Assembly (NCBI RefSeq): GCF_017298635.1
Contig: NZ_CP071182.1
Span: 1,302,001 to 1,366,000, forward strand
Direction: 5' to 3'
Length of the DNA stretch: 64,000 bases
Source of the DNA: Paenalicyclobacillus mengziensis
Lineage (GTDB): Bacteria; Bacillota; Bacilli; Alicyclobacillales; Alicyclobacillaceae
Position numbers and translations under genes: made by a program
In this document: in pieces, positions 31,752 to 41,014 of the stretch
How positions within the stretch are numbered: the first letter of the stretch is position 1
Layout of the letters: each line of letters begins with the position of its first letter
Notes under the pieces: model-generated
What the model was told of the DNA's origin: nothing
Databases searched by the model: none
Seen by the model: the letters and a program-made list of their open reading frames with translations, nothing else

Positions 31752-33721
31752 GCACGCTGTGGGGGGACATCCGCAAAGCACGGAGCCTTGTTCGCTGGCA
31801 GCGCCTGCTGCGTCGACGTGATAACAAGCGTACGCCGGTTCGGATGCTTGTCATGGCTGTATTCGGGCTGTTTTTTGTCGTCAGCATGGGTATGGCCTCC
31901 ATCAGTCCGCTGCTTGCTGTGCGAGACCATCAAGCAGAAATGAACGGCTTTGTTGTGTTGGTTTCGGTGCTCGCTGGAGCGTTTGTGCTCTACATTCAAT
32001 TAATGGTCATCTACCAGCGCGTCATTGCAGAAGACACGTCAATGCTCCTCGTTGCACCTCTGAGTGGCCGGGCAATTCTGCTGTTTCGACTGTTCGAGAG
32101 TTCCCTCACGACACAACTGTTCGGACTCCTAGGGTTGCCGATGGTGGTTGTGTACCTGTGGTTTTCGCACGCGCCGTGGTGGGGGTATTTAGGTTCGGCG
32201 CTCAGCCTGTGGGTGATGACCTGGCTCGTCGCGTCACTGGCACTCTTCCTGATGACCATCTTTATCCGCCTCATACGACGCCCCATCAGTCGAGATGTAC
32301 TCGGCGTCATCAGTTCCATTGTGGCTATCGGCATTTTGCTCGGCACGCGATTTTTGACGCATGCGGCCATCGGAACGCCGGGGCAAGTGCGAGCAGGGGA
32401 GTTGTTTTCCAACTGGTTAAATCCCTCGTTTCTATACTTGCCGTTCTCATGGCTTGGCCACAGCCTCATTGGTTTCACGGGACAAGTTGGCATCGGCTTT
32501 GCGTATCTCGTGTTGTCTCTGCTTGGCGTCCTCTTGGCTGTGCGGTTGTCTGTCGCAATTGGGGGGCCCGTGTTGCACGAGCGGCTGACCCAACTGTCTG
32601 ATGTTGCATCTGCGCGTCGCCCGCGTCGCAAGGCTTTGCGATCCGCTGCTGGGACTTCTGCGCGAGGGCCTGCCACGACGGTTGGTGAGGCTTCTACGCG
32701 GCGGCCGTCCTCAACGGTTGGTGGGACTTCTGCGCGAGGGCCTGCCACGACGGTTGGTGAGGCTTCTACGCGGCGGCCGTCCTCAACGGTTGGTGCGGCT
32801 TCTACGCGAGGGTCTGCCTCGACGGTTGGTGATGGCGTCAGGGACAGCCGCCACAAGAGAGGTGTCGTCATACAACTTGACCAGGTGGCAAGGGTCGGTG
32901 CTGTGATAGAACAGCGCAGCGGCAAGCGAATCCGGGTGTCGTTAGTTTGGGAAATCGCGCGCAAGGACTTGTTGAGACTGTGGCGGACACCGGCAGACTT
33001 GGCCAACTACCTGTTTCCGACGGCTTACCTACTGTACTTTGTCACGCAGCCAGAAAAAGCAGGCGGAATGGGTGCGATGTTTGGGTTACTGCCCGTTTTT
33101 ATCTTGATTCTGGCGAGTACGATGGGAAGAGTACCTATTTCTAGTTTCGGGACCGAAGGGGAGCAGGTGTGGCTCTACTTACAGGCCCCAACCCCGAGCA
33201 ACGCTGTTCTCTGGGCAAAGTGGCTGTTTGGGACATTGCCGACTCTAGTCTGGTGGGAGTTACTTTGCATCTTGCTGACTCTTTTTCACGCACTGACGCC
33301 AGGATTAGCGGTTTTACTCGGCATATCCGGTATTTGGTTGATACCAGGGGCTGTTGCGCTGACGCTTCCGTTTGCCATCCATGGTGCCGCATTCATACCG
33401 CGGTTGGTTGGCCGTCGCAACCGATACGTGAATGGTCGCAGTAGTTGGTATATACTCGTGATATTTCCATACCTGCTATTGCAAATGATTCCCCTGTCGG
33501 CCGTGTCGCTCACTTTTATGTCGCCGATTTCCATTGGTGGAGTGGTCGGGACGCTCATGCAACATCTACAAAGTCTCACTTGGCTGATGCCAGTCGGACT
33601 TGTCGTCTCTGTCCTGCTTTCCGGGCTCGGAACCTTGATTGGCCGTTCCATGGGGCTTGAGGCGTGGCGAAATAAACGGATCGAACTGTATGAAACAGGG
33701 AGTCTTGACGGAAACGGCTGA
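31748..33721 (+). CDS. ABC transporter permease with in-frame repeat insert
   Basis: A 657-residue membrane subunit of the exporter, with hydrophobic helices in two blocks (residues about 30-290 and 400-650). They are separated by a basic linker that contains five 12-residue repeats. The first helix segment is RMLVMAVFGLFFVVSMGMASIS. ATG at 31748 has GGGGGAC upstream, and it likely arose from a 26-bp duplication that broke the original start 77 bases earlier. It pairs with the ATPase at 30940. Substrate unknown. Confidence 0.85.
   Translation: MSTLWGDIRKARSLVRWQRLLRRRDNKRTPVRMLVMAVFGLFFVVSMGMASISPLLAVRDHQAEMNGFVVLVSVLAGAFVLYIQLMVIYQRVIAEDTSMLLVAPLSGRAILLFRLFESSLTTQLFGLLGLPMVVVYLWFSHAPWWGYLGSALSLWVMTWLVASLALFLMTIFIRLIRRPISRDVLGVISSIVAIGILLGTRFLTHAAIGTPGQVRAGELFSNWLNPSFLYLPFSWLGHSLIGFTGQVGIGFAYLVLSLLGVLLAVRLSVAIGGPVLHERLTQLSDVASARRPRRKALRSAAGTSARGPATTVGEASTRRPSSTVGGTSARGPATTVGEASTRRPSSTVGAASTRGSASTVGDGVRDSRHKRGVVIQLDQVARVGAVIEQRSGKRIRVSLVWEIARKDLLRLWRTPADLANYLFPTAYLLYFVTQPEKAGGMGAMFGLLPVFILILASTMGRVPISSFGTEGEQVWLYLQAPTPSNAVLWAKWLFGTLPTLVWWELLCILLTLFHALTPGLAVLLGISGIWLIPGAVALTLPFAIHGAAFIPRLVGRRNRYVNGRSSWYILVIFPYLLLQMIPLSAVSLTFMSPISIGGVVGTLMQHLQSLTWLMPVGLVVSVLLSGLGTLIGRSMGLEAWRNKRIELYETGSLDGNG
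32651..32830 (+). repeat. 36-bp in-frame tandem repeat, five copies
   Basis: Five 12-residue units alternate: GTSARGPATTVG, EASTRRPSSTVG, GTSARGPATTVG, EASTRRPSSTVG, AASTRGSASTVG. The first two pairs are a 72-bp higher-order repeat. It sits in the cytoplasmic-type linker between the two halves of the permease. Confidence 0.93.
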
Positions 33722-33821
33722 TTGCAGGTTACCAATACAGGCAGTGGGCATCCGAATATAGACGGTGACCTTCTGCTGAACAGTGTCTATGGCCGCAGAG
33801 CATAAATCAGGAGTGTAGAGG

Positions 33822-35246
33822 ATGAGAAATGAGCAGAGCACACAGGAAAGCCGCTCGCCAGAGAACGAAGAGCTAGGCTGGATAGTCCGGCATAATGATG
33901 GGCCGGGAAGTGGGACATGGGGCACAATGCGGGTCAAGGACAACGGCCATTTGACGATTGGGGGCTGCGACACCGTAGACCTAGCTGCACAGTTTGGCAC
34001 ACCCCTGTTTGTGTACGATGTCGAGTGGCTGCGTGGGCGAATTCGAGAAATTCTTGCGGCAACCCGTAAGAGCAAGGTTCGAGTAAAAGTTTCCTATGCA
34101 TCGAAGGCATTTTGCACAACAGCCATTTGCCAGTTGGTGCATGACGAAGGTCTTTCTCTTGATGTGGTCTCTGGCGGGGAGTTATATACAGCGCTTCAGG
34201 CCGGGATTCCTCCCGCAGAAATTCACATGCATGGGAACAACAAGTCGTGGGCGGAGCTTGAATTCGCAGTGTCATCCGGTATTGGACTGGTTATCGTGGA
34301 TAACTTTGTCGAGCTCGGCATGCTCTCAGATGTCGCAGAGCGAATGGATCGCCATGTCGATGTCTTACTCCGTATCGCTCCAGGGGTTGAGGCGCACACG
34401 CATGAGTTCATCTCTACCGGGCAGCAGGACAGCAAGTTTGGCTTTGATCTCGAAAGTGGGCAGGCCAAGCACGCGCTTGAGCAGTTGTCTCAGTATCCGC
34501 GGCTAAAGTGTGTGGGGCTGCATTCTCATATCGGATCGCAAATTTTCGAGCCCCAGGGCTTTACAGCGGCCATCGAGCGTATGGTCGGTCTGTACAAGAC
34601 TGGCCTGCAACTGAGGTTGCCTTTTCAAATCCTCAACCTTGGCGGTGGGTTTGGCATCCGTTACACGGACGAAGACAAGCCATTATCCTTCGACGTGTAC
34701 ATGGATGCGATTGAGTCGACCTTGACATCGGCTTGTAAAGAGCTTGGAATAAACATCCCGCAGATCTGGCTCGAACCAGGGCGGGTCATTGTCGGACCTC
34801 CTGGGACGACGCTCTACACAGTTGGTACGAAAAAGTCCATCCCCGGGGTCCGCAACTACGTCTCCGTCGACGGAGGCATGACCGATAACCCTCGGCTCGC
34901 GCTATACGGTGCGAAGTACGATGCGGTGCTCGCCAATCGAATGGATGAGGTGTGGGACAATCCATTGATAGATGAGGGCGGTTCGCGTCCAGGAGAGCGC
35001 TGGTCAGTTGCAGGGAAGTGTTGCGAGACGGGGGATATGCTGATTTGGGACGCTGCACTCCCGCATCCAAACCCAGGGGATATTCTGGCTGTCTTCTCAA
35101 CAGGAGCGTACAACTATTCGATGGCCAGTCACTACAACCGTAATCCGAAACCGGCCGTGGTGTTTGTCGAAAACGGTGAGGCAAAGGTCGTGGTCGAGCG
35201 GGAGACGTGGGCAGATCTGGTGCGGCAAGACAGACCGTTACGGTAG
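33822..35246 (+). CDS. lysA: Diaminopimelate decarboxylase
   Basis: A 474-residue PLP enzyme of the alanine racemase-like fold that makes L-lysine from meso-diaminopimelate. The PLP lysine is in VKVSYASKAF, followed by SLDVVSGGELY. The His/Ser and glycine loop are GLHSHIGSQIF and LNLGGGFGIRY. The substrate-side motif is CCETGD, and GAYNYSMAS is near the C-terminus. ATG at 33822 follows AGGAG. The N-terminus is about 30 residues longer than usual. The stop codon falls inside the first unit of a 9-bp tandem repeat. Confidence 0.95.
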   Translation: MRNEQSTQESRSPENEELGWIVRHNDGPGSGTWGTMRVKDNGHLTIGGCDTVDLAAQFGTPLFVYDVEWLRGRIREILAATRKSKVRVKVSYASKAFCTTAICQLVHDEGLSLDVVSGGELYTALQAGIPPAEIHMHGNNKSWAELEFAVSSGIGLVIVDNFVELGMLSDVAERMDRHVDVLLRIAPGVEAHTHEFISTGQQDSKFGFDLESGQAKHALEQLSQYPRLKCVGLHSHIGSQIFEPQGFTAAIERMVGLYKTGLQLRLPFQILNLGGGFGIRYTDEDKPLSFDVYMDAIESTLTSACKELGINIPQIWLEPGRVIVGPPGTTLYTVGTKKSIPGVRNYVSVDGGMTDNPRLALYGAKYDAVLANRMDEVWDNPLIDEGGSRPGERWSVAGKCCETGDMLIWDAALPHPNPGDILAVFSTGAYNYSMASHYNRNPKPAVVFVENGEAKVVVERETWADLVRQDRPLR

Positions 35247-35283
35247 GGACGGTAGGGACGGTAGGGACGGTAGGGACGGTAGG
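35242..35283. repeat. 9-bp tandem repeat, about 4.7 copies
   Basis: GGTAGGGAC repeats from the last codons of lysA onward. Each unit carries TAG, so lysA always stops in the first copy. A short hairpin, GCCCCGAAAACGGGGC (about 35286-35301), follows; it has no T-run and is only a weak terminator candidate. Confidence 0.93.
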
Positions 35284-35320
35284 AGGCCCCGAAAACGGGG
35301 CTGACCCTATGGCCCGTGGG

Positions 35321-35785
35321 AATAGCGCGTCGACAGCGCGCTATTTGCCGAAGTCGATGACTTAACGCGTCCAGAACGCGCTATTGAACCGACCCGGACG
35401 AGGTTGGAGTGGAAATAACGCGCTCGTGGCGCGTTATTGTTCAAGCGGATGAGAATAGCGCGTCGACAGCGCGCTATTTGCCGAAGTCGATGACTTAACG
35501 CGTCCAGAACGCGCTATTGAACCGACCCGGACGAGGTTGGAGTGGAAATAACGCGCTCGTGGCGCGTTATTGTTCAAGCGGATGAGAATAGCGCGTCGAC
35601 AGCGCGCTATTTGCCGAAGTCGATGACTTAACGCGTCCAGAACGCGCTATTGAACCGACCCGGACGAGGTTGGAGTGGAAATAACGCGCTCGTGGCGCGT
35701 TATTGTTCAAGCGGATGAGAATAGCGCGTCGACAGCGCGCTATTTGGCCGGGTCGATGACTTAACGCGTCGACAGCGCGCTATTC
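35321..35785. repeat. 133-bp tandem repeat of three hairpins, 3.5 copies
   Basis: Copies begin at 35321, 35454, 35587 and a partial one at 35720. Each unit has three palindromes: AATAGCGCG/CGCGCTATT, CGCGT/ACGCG inside a TTAA...CTATT frame, and AATAACGCGC/GCGCGTTATT. The full copies are identical or nearly so. In the partial copy the second palindrome is a hybrid with the first. No spacers, leader or cas genes exist, so it is not CRISPR. It fills the gap between lysA and the HesB-like gene. Confidence 0.95.
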
Positions 35786-35869
35786 TTCATTGTGCGTCTG
35801 TTACCTCATTGGCGATGAAAAAATTGGCGATGAATAAGCTGGGTTTACACGACAGCTTGCGGGCTCTAT

Positions 35870-36190
35870 CTACGGACAAGCCGACGGATTGTCCTCGTTC
35901 ACGTGGAAGATGGGGCCGTCGTAAGCGGGATCGTCATCCCAGTCTAGTTCAACGTCGTCCATTAAATACTCGAGGAAACTAGAATACACAAAGGATAATC
36001 CCTCTATGGTAACCACCGTGTCTGAATCCCACGCTGTATCGACTGCTGAGAGTGTCCAACTGGCGCCTCCGGACACACCACAGGCTGGACTCGCCTGAAT
36101 TCGAAATAGACACCCTGGTTGTTCTGCCTGCAATGCGGTCAAGCGTTGCTTGGCTCCGTCAGTCAAACGAATGCCGATTTTGGTCTGCAT
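35870..36190 (-). CDS. HesB/IscA-like small protein
   Basis: A 106-residue protein with the look of the Fe-S biosynthesis (HesB-like) fold: IGIRLTDGAKQRLTAL at the start, CLFRIQASPACGVSGGASWTL in the middle, TVVTIEGLSFVYSSFLEYLMDDVELDW later. It has one C-x-C-like region but not the full CGC end of IscA, so cluster carriage is uncertain. ATG at 36190 has AAAGGAGG about 8 bases upstream. Confidence 0.6.
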   Translation of the reverse strand: MQTKIGIRLTDGAKQRLTALQAEQPGCLFRIQASPACGVSGGASWTLSAVDTAWDSDTVVTIEGLSFVYSSFLEYLMDDVELDWDDDPAYDGPIFHVNEDNPSACP

Positions 36191-36230
36191 CCATCACGCC
36201 TCCTTTAAACGGACGTTTCTATTGAGCTTC

Positions 36231-36348
36231 CGGGTTGCGGTCGTACCCGCGGTTCCAGCCGGACTGCCGGGTTGCGGTCGTACCCGCGGCTCCAGTCGGA
36301 CTGCCGGGTTGCGGTCGTACCCGCGGCTCCAGTCGGACTGCCGGGTTC
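36231..36348. repeat. 37-bp tandem repeat, 3.2 copies
   Basis: Units start at 36231, 36268, 36305 and 36342, each CGGGTTGCGGTCGTACCCGC plus TCCAGTCGGACTGC-like sequence. Each unit contains two short palindromes (GCGGTCGTACCCGC, CAGTCGGACTG). It lies between the divergent HesB-like and EamA genes. Confidence 0.93.
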
Positions 36349-36431
36349 CATGTCCTTCCTCCCGATACCTCTTGACGAAATCACGTTTCTCTTCGACTAT
36401 TGTAACGTGTTTGAGAGGGAGGTGCGATGGG

Positions 36432-37349
36432 ATGGTTCGGCCAATTTTTGCGTTATTATTTGTCAGCGCCCTTTGGGGCAGCCATCCGGTCGTGGGCCAG
36501 TTGGTAGAGAAGCAAATGTCCCCCTTTGCGCTAACCGTCTGGCGCTTTACTCTGAGCGCCATATGTTACTTACCGTTGTCAAAATCACTTGTGCGAATTC
36601 TGAAATTGCCGGCAGCGACACTCTGGCGGCTGTTTGGCACCGCGGTTTTCTGGTGTGTCCTTTATCCTCTGTTTTATTATGAATCCTTGCGATCCGTTCC
36701 CCCGATTGACTCTCTCCTCCTTGTCAACAGCGCCCCGTTGCTCGCGGCAGTGTTTGCGTACGTGTTCCTTCGGGAGCGTCTCGGCAGACGCGAATGGTTG
36801 GGGATTGTTGTGGCGTTTCTTGGTGTCATTTTGCTGACGGGATACCGCATCACCTTTGCTGCCTCGTGGACTGGCATCGGGTGCGCAGCACTTGCAGCCG
36901 CGTCGTTTGCAGGATATACGGTCTTGTCGCGCCGGCTCTTCCAAGAGTTGGCCTTGTTCGATGTGCTGTTCAGCACAACTGTGCTTGGCGCCATCGTACT
37001 TTGGATGTTGACCCTTGTTACGGGACAAGCTCACGACATTACCCTGCAACTGATGCATTTGTCGAAGGCCGGGATGTGGGAGTTTGTCTACATTGGCGTA
37101 GCCGTGAGCACCATTGCCTACGTCTTCTATGGCTACGGTCTACGCCGCCTGCCGGCAGCAGTTTCATCGGCCATCACGTTTTACCCTCAGGTATTCTTTG
37201 CTGGCTTGTTGCAGTGGGTGTGGACAGGGCAAGCACCGACTGTGTGGACATGGGTAGCCGTCGCATTCGTGTTTGCTGGCACTGCGCTCATGAGTTTTCG
37301 CAAACGTGCCCGTTTGAGTGCTCCACAAGAGGTTACTGAGGATGCTTGA
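36432..37349 (+). CDS. EamA/DMT-family transporter
   Basis: A 305-residue drug/metabolite transporter with ten predicted helices in two EamA repeats (first from PIFALLFVSALWGSHPVVG; second from ASWTGIGCAALAAASFAGYTVLSR). ATG at 36432 has GGGAGGTG seven bases upstream. The frame stays open far upstream, through the 37-bp repeat, but that part is not protein-like. Substrate unknown. Confidence 0.9.
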   Translation: MVRPIFALLFVSALWGSHPVVGQLVEKQMSPFALTVWRFTLSAICYLPLSKSLVRILKLPAATLWRLFGTAVFWCVLYPLFYYESLRSVPPIDSLLLVNSAPLLAAVFAYVFLRERLGRREWLGIVVAFLGVILLTGYRITFAASWTGIGCAALAAASFAGYTVLSRRLFQELALFDVLFSTTVLGAIVLWMLTLVTGQAHDITLQLMHLSKAGMWEFVYIGVAVSTIAYVFYGYGLRRLPAAVSSAITFYPQVFFAGLLQWVWTGQAPTVWTWVAVAFVFAGTALMSFRKRARLSAPQEVTEDA

Positions 37350-37547
37350 TGTTATAATAGGTACGGTATAAATGGTATAAAGGGATGTCCGTCCTTCGGT
37401 TGATTTCGCAGGAGCGTTTCTGTAACGGTGGCCACGACAGGAGACGCCGACGGGCGAGACTCGAATCACGGGCATCACAAGTGGCCTTGCGTGTCATGGG
37501 TACAAACAGTTTCGCGCCGAAACGCGAAACAGGGGAGAGATGACAGA

Positions 37548-39071
37548 GTGAGTACCATGCAGGAGAGCTTGTACCAACTGATTACAGAGACTTCAACCAA
37601 CCTGCCGCCTGACGTAAGGCGGGCCATTAAGCGTGCGGAGATGCAGGAAGAGCTGGGATCCCGGGCTGCTCTCGCACTCGAAACGATTGTCGACAACATC
37701 GTGTCTGCGGAAGAGGATGTTCAGCCCATTTGCCAGGACACCGGCATGCCGACCTTTATTGTCAAGTGCCCGGTGGGATTCAATCAGATTGAGTTCGAAA
37801 AAGACATCAAGGTGGCAGTGGTGCGGGCGACCAAAGAAGGTAAGCTTCGTCCGAATTCCGTCGATCCGCTGACGGGCAAAAATTCTGGCGACAACCTTGG
37901 CCCCGGAACGCCGGTGGTCCATTTTCATCAATGGGAAAAAGACGACGTGGAAGTCCGCCTCATTCTGAAAGGCGGCGGCTGCGAGAACAAGAATATTCAG
38001 TACGCATTACCGATGGATATCCCTGGCCTTGGTCGGGCTGGTCGTGACTTGGAAGGCATCCGTAAGTGTATTTTGCATGCCGTCTACCAGGCGCAGGGTT
38101 ATGGCTGCAGCGCGGGATTCATTGGCGTTGGGATTGGCGGAGACAGGACTACTGGTTATGAGCTGGCGAAGGAGCAGCTGTTCCGGGATTTAGAGGACAC
38201 CAATCCGAATGAGTCCCTGGCAGAACTGGAATCATACATCATGGAAAATGCGAACCACCTCGAAATTGGCACGATGGGTTTTGGCGGCAAGGTGACGCTC
38301 TTAGGCTGCAAGATCGGTGTCATGAACCGCATTCCGGCCAGCTTCTACGTCTCTGTTGCATACAACTGCTGGGCTTTCCGTCGGCTCGGTATCGTTGTCC
38401 ATCCGGTATCAGGCGAAATCAAACACTGGATGTACCGCGAGAAACCAGAGGAGATGCAGCGCCCTGCTGGTGGTTTTGACGTCGATAAGGCCATCGTTCT
38501 CCAGGCACCGATTTCGGAAGAATCCATCCGGTCCCTCAAGGTCGGCGACGTCGTCCTTATCAAGGGCGAGATGCATACGGGTCGCGACGAACTGCACAAG
38601 TACCTAATGCATAATGACGCGCCCGTTGATTTGCAGGGCGGTGTGCTTTATCACTGCGGTCCGGTGATGTTGCAGGATGAATCTGGCGAGTGGCACGTCA
38701 AAGCTGCCGGCCCGACGACGAGTTCACGCGAGGAGCCCTATCAGGCGGACATCATTGACAAGTTTGGCCTGCGTGCCATTATCGGAAAGGGCGGCATGGG
38801 GCAAAAGACACTAGACGGCCTGCAGAAATCGGGAGCCGTTTACTTGAACGCGATTGGCGGTGCGGCGCAGTACTATGCGAGATCGGTCAAGAAAGTTAAC
38901 GGCGTAGACTTCCTCGACAAGTTTGGAGTTCCTGAAGCCATGTGGCACTTGGAAGTCGACGCGTTCCCCGCAATTGTGACGATGGACGCCCACGGCAATA
39001 GCCTGCACAAGGACGTTGCCGATGCCTCGATGGTCAAGCTCGAAGACCTGAAAGATCCCGTGTTTGCGTAA
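37548..39071 (+). CDS. Class I fumarate hydratase (4Fe-4S)
   Basis: A 507-residue single-chain class I fumarase that interconverts fumarate and malate in the TCA cycle. The alpha-type part has ICQDTGMPTFIV, GGGCENKN and YGCSAGFIGVGIGGDR, with cysteines for the iron-sulfur cluster. The beta-type part has KGEMHTGRDELHKYL and GPTTSSREEPY. GTG at 37548 follows GGGGAGAG; an ATG three codons later is possible. A strong terminator follows. Most Bacillus use class II FumC, so this oxygen-sensitive type is of note. Confidence 0.93.
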   Translation: MSTMQESLYQLITETSTNLPPDVRRAIKRAEMQEELGSRAALALETIVDNIVSAEEDVQPICQDTGMPTFIVKCPVGFNQIEFEKDIKVAVVRATKEGKLRPNSVDPLTGKNSGDNLGPGTPVVHFHQWEKDDVEVRLILKGGGCENKNIQYALPMDIPGLGRAGRDLEGIRKCILHAVYQAQGYGCSAGFIGVGIGGDRTTGYELAKEQLFRDLEDTNPNESLAELESYIMENANHLEIGTMGFGGKVTLLGCKIGVMNRIPASFYVSVAYNCWAFRRLGIVVHPVSGEIKHWMYREKPEEMQRPAGGFDVDKAIVLQAPISEESIRSLKVGDVVLIKGEMHTGRDELHKYLMHNDAPVDLQGGVLYHCGPVMLQDESGEWHVKAAGPTTSSREEPYQADIIDKFGLRAIIGKGGMGQKTLDGLQKSGAVYLNAIGGAAQYYARSVKKVNGVDFLDKFGVPEAMWHLEVDAFPAIVTMDAHGNSLHKDVADASMVKLEDLKDPVFA

Positions 39072-39111
39072 CATTTGTTCGGCTCAGGAGTTGCAGCAAT
39101 CGGATTTCAAT

Positions 39112-39157
39112 CAAACGGGTTATGCAACCTTGTCGTTGTTGCATAACCCGTTTGTTT
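39112..39157 (+). terminator. Intrinsic terminator after fumarase
   Basis: CAAACGGGTTATGCAAC (39112-39128) pairs perfectly with GTTGCATAACCCGTTTG (39138-39154), followed by TTTAAC. The following 160 bases contain only low-complexity ATGTAGGACTGT-like sequence. Confidence 0.88.
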
Positions 39158-39318
39158 AACAGCCTTGTCATATGGCTGTATGGTATGGCTTCGTGTATCG
39201 TCTTGTCGTATGGCTACATGTAGGACTGTATGTAGGACTGTGGCTATATGTAGGGCATTGCGCTGTACGGCAGTGACCGCCGAAGTGTCTCAACGCCGCG
39301 TGCCTCACCAGTTCTTCG

Positions 39319-40632
39319 TCATTGGCCCCGTCGGAGAATGCGCTTCGCGAAATCAACATAAGCCAGAATGTCCTCGCGGCGAATGCGGATAAGGCCGAGT
39401 CCGGAAATATGATTCACCTTACCAAACCAATAGACATACACGATAAATGACAGCACGTATGATCCCGTTGAAGCAATCGCACCGCCAACCAACCCGAGTT
39501 TCGGCAGGAAGATGACACATAATGCAGCGTTGATGGCGGCGGATAATCCGTTCATTACGATGGTGGTTTGGGGACTTCCAAGCTGATTGGTATAGTACTG
39601 CAAAACGACATTGCTTGCAGCTTTTACGATGAGACCTGGGAGCAGGATAAAAAACGGTAACAGCGCTCCGGTGTATCGATGTCCGTAAGCAGCGACAATC
39701 AGCCACGGAAAGAAGATGTACATGCCAATAGCAATGATGCCTGTCGAAACCAAAGTTTGCCTTGACGACAGTTCTGTGATGGCGATGGCATCTTTTCGAG
39801 AACCGCCTGTCATGCGCGTAAAGACGACTTGGGTAATCGATTGTGAAATGTTCAGTAGAACCTCTGAGGCCACCACCGCGATGCCGTAATCGGAGGCGAT
39901 GGAGGCAGGAATGTAGTATTTCACTAACCAGAAATCCATTCGGTAGTTCGCGATGTTAACGAGGTTTGAAATGGAGAGCCACCCTCCGTACTTAAACATC
40001 CCTGTCCATTCCTGTTTTGAATATCGCCACCTTCGGACCTTGTGTTTGGCAAACAGATGATAGGAAATCAGGATAGACCATGCAGCTGCAACAGCGAAAG
40101 AAGCTGTCCAGCCCGTGTAGGATAGTGTAAGCCGGAGATGTTCCGGTATGTGGCGGTCAAAGAACAACGGTAAATAGATGATAAGAAAGACGAGTGGCTG
40201 TGCCAGGTTGACACGGTTTAACCATGTCATCTCATTCGTGCCTTGCAGTAGACGAGATCCGTAACCAAACATGAAAGAAAAGGGCATGACAAGGAATGCC
40301 CATAGCCAAGCAGAGGTAAAGTGCGGCCCCATGAACAACCGCAGCAACAAGGCTGCAACCCAGATGATGAGGCTCAGAATGAAGATGAACAAGTTGCCCA
40401 TCTGCGTGATGTCTTCGACGTCGTCCGGGCGCTTGGACAAGGCGTAAGCGTAATACCCGCTATAACCACCGATGTAGGTCATCCCAGTGTTCGAAATGGT
40501 CCCTGCGAACTGAAAATCGAGACGGTCAACCTTATTTAGGTACCTGGCAGTTAATGCGCCATTGACGAACCCAAGGAACGACAAAATAATCTTGTAAATG
40601 AAGGTAATAAATGTCTTGCCTGACATACTCAT
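39319..40632 (-). CDS. Polysaccharide flippase (MATE/Wzx-like)
   Basis: A 437-residue membrane protein with about 12-14 helices, of the polysaccharide biosynthesis export family. The N-terminus is KTFITFIYKIILSFLGFVNGALTARYLNK. Helices continue to SFIVYVYWFGKVNHISG. It presumably flips lipid-linked glycans. ATG at 40632 (MSMSGK) has GGAG upstream at a long spacing; the frame opens 30 codons earlier without a better site. It stands alone, without glycosyltransferases nearby. Confidence 0.82.
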   Translation of the reverse strand: MSMSGKTFITFIYKIILSFLGFVNGALTARYLNKVDRLDFQFAGTISNTGMTYIGGYSGYYAYALSKRPDDVEDITQMGNLFIFILSLIIWVAALLLRLFMGPHFTSAWLWAFLVMPFSFMFGYGSRLLQGTNEMTWLNRVNLAQPLVFLIIYLPLFFDRHIPEHLRLTLSYTGWTASFAVAAAWSILISYHLFAKHKVRRWRYSKQEWTGMFKYGGWLSISNLVNIANYRMDFWLVKYYIPASIASDYGIAVVASEVLLNISQSITQVVFTRMTGGSRKDAIAITELSSRQTLVSTGIIAIGMYIFFPWLIVAAYGHRYTGALLPFFILLPGLIVKAASNVVLQYYTNQLGSPQTTIVMNGLSAAINAALCVIFLPKLGLVGGAIASTGSYVLSFIVYVYWFGKVNHISGLGLIRIRREDILAYVDFAKRILRRGQ

Positions 40633-41014
40633 CGATTTATCTTCTCCGCTACGGAACGTTTTAGTCATATGTCGCGCGGGGGAGAACACGCAGTGTGAGA
40701 AGGAGTAAGAGCGTGTTTTCACCGACCCGACTGTGTCATGTCACGTATTCGACAGTATCATGCAAAGGGACGTCCTTCAACAAGGGATTTTCAGACCTCT
40801 GAAAATCTTCCTATCCGAAAACTCCGCGGAGTGCATTCCTGGGCGACGCGTCAAGAGGAAGTTCGTTTGGAAATGTGGTAAGATCTTCTGTATTCCTTTT
40901 GTGAGGATTGTGTATTCCATAAAGCATCGTGATTCCTTAAAGAAGTCGTGTATTCCGTTGTGATGACGCGAGAACCAGTACAACACGTTGTCGATACCCA
41001 GGGAGGCGGCAGAT
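40633..41014. other. Divergent intergenic region with TGTATTCC repeats
   Basis: No gene. TGTATTCC occurs at 40889, 40911 and 40949, with TGATTCC at 40930, spaced about 20 bases, in front of the nucleoside phosphorylase fusion. Regular helical-turn spacing suggests an operator array, but no known consensus is matched. Confidence 0.4.

Noticed and set aside
32011..33006. Minus-strand gene across the ABC permease
   Set aside because: It is antisense to a clear membrane protein and opened by the 36-bp repeat; composition is not protein-like.
35286..35301. Strong terminator of lysA
   Set aside because: The GCCCCGAAAACGGGGC hairpin has no T-run after it; only a weak candidate.
35321..35785. CRISPR array
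   Set aside because: The 133-bp units are contiguous with no unique spacers, repeats are far too long, and no cas genes are in the window.
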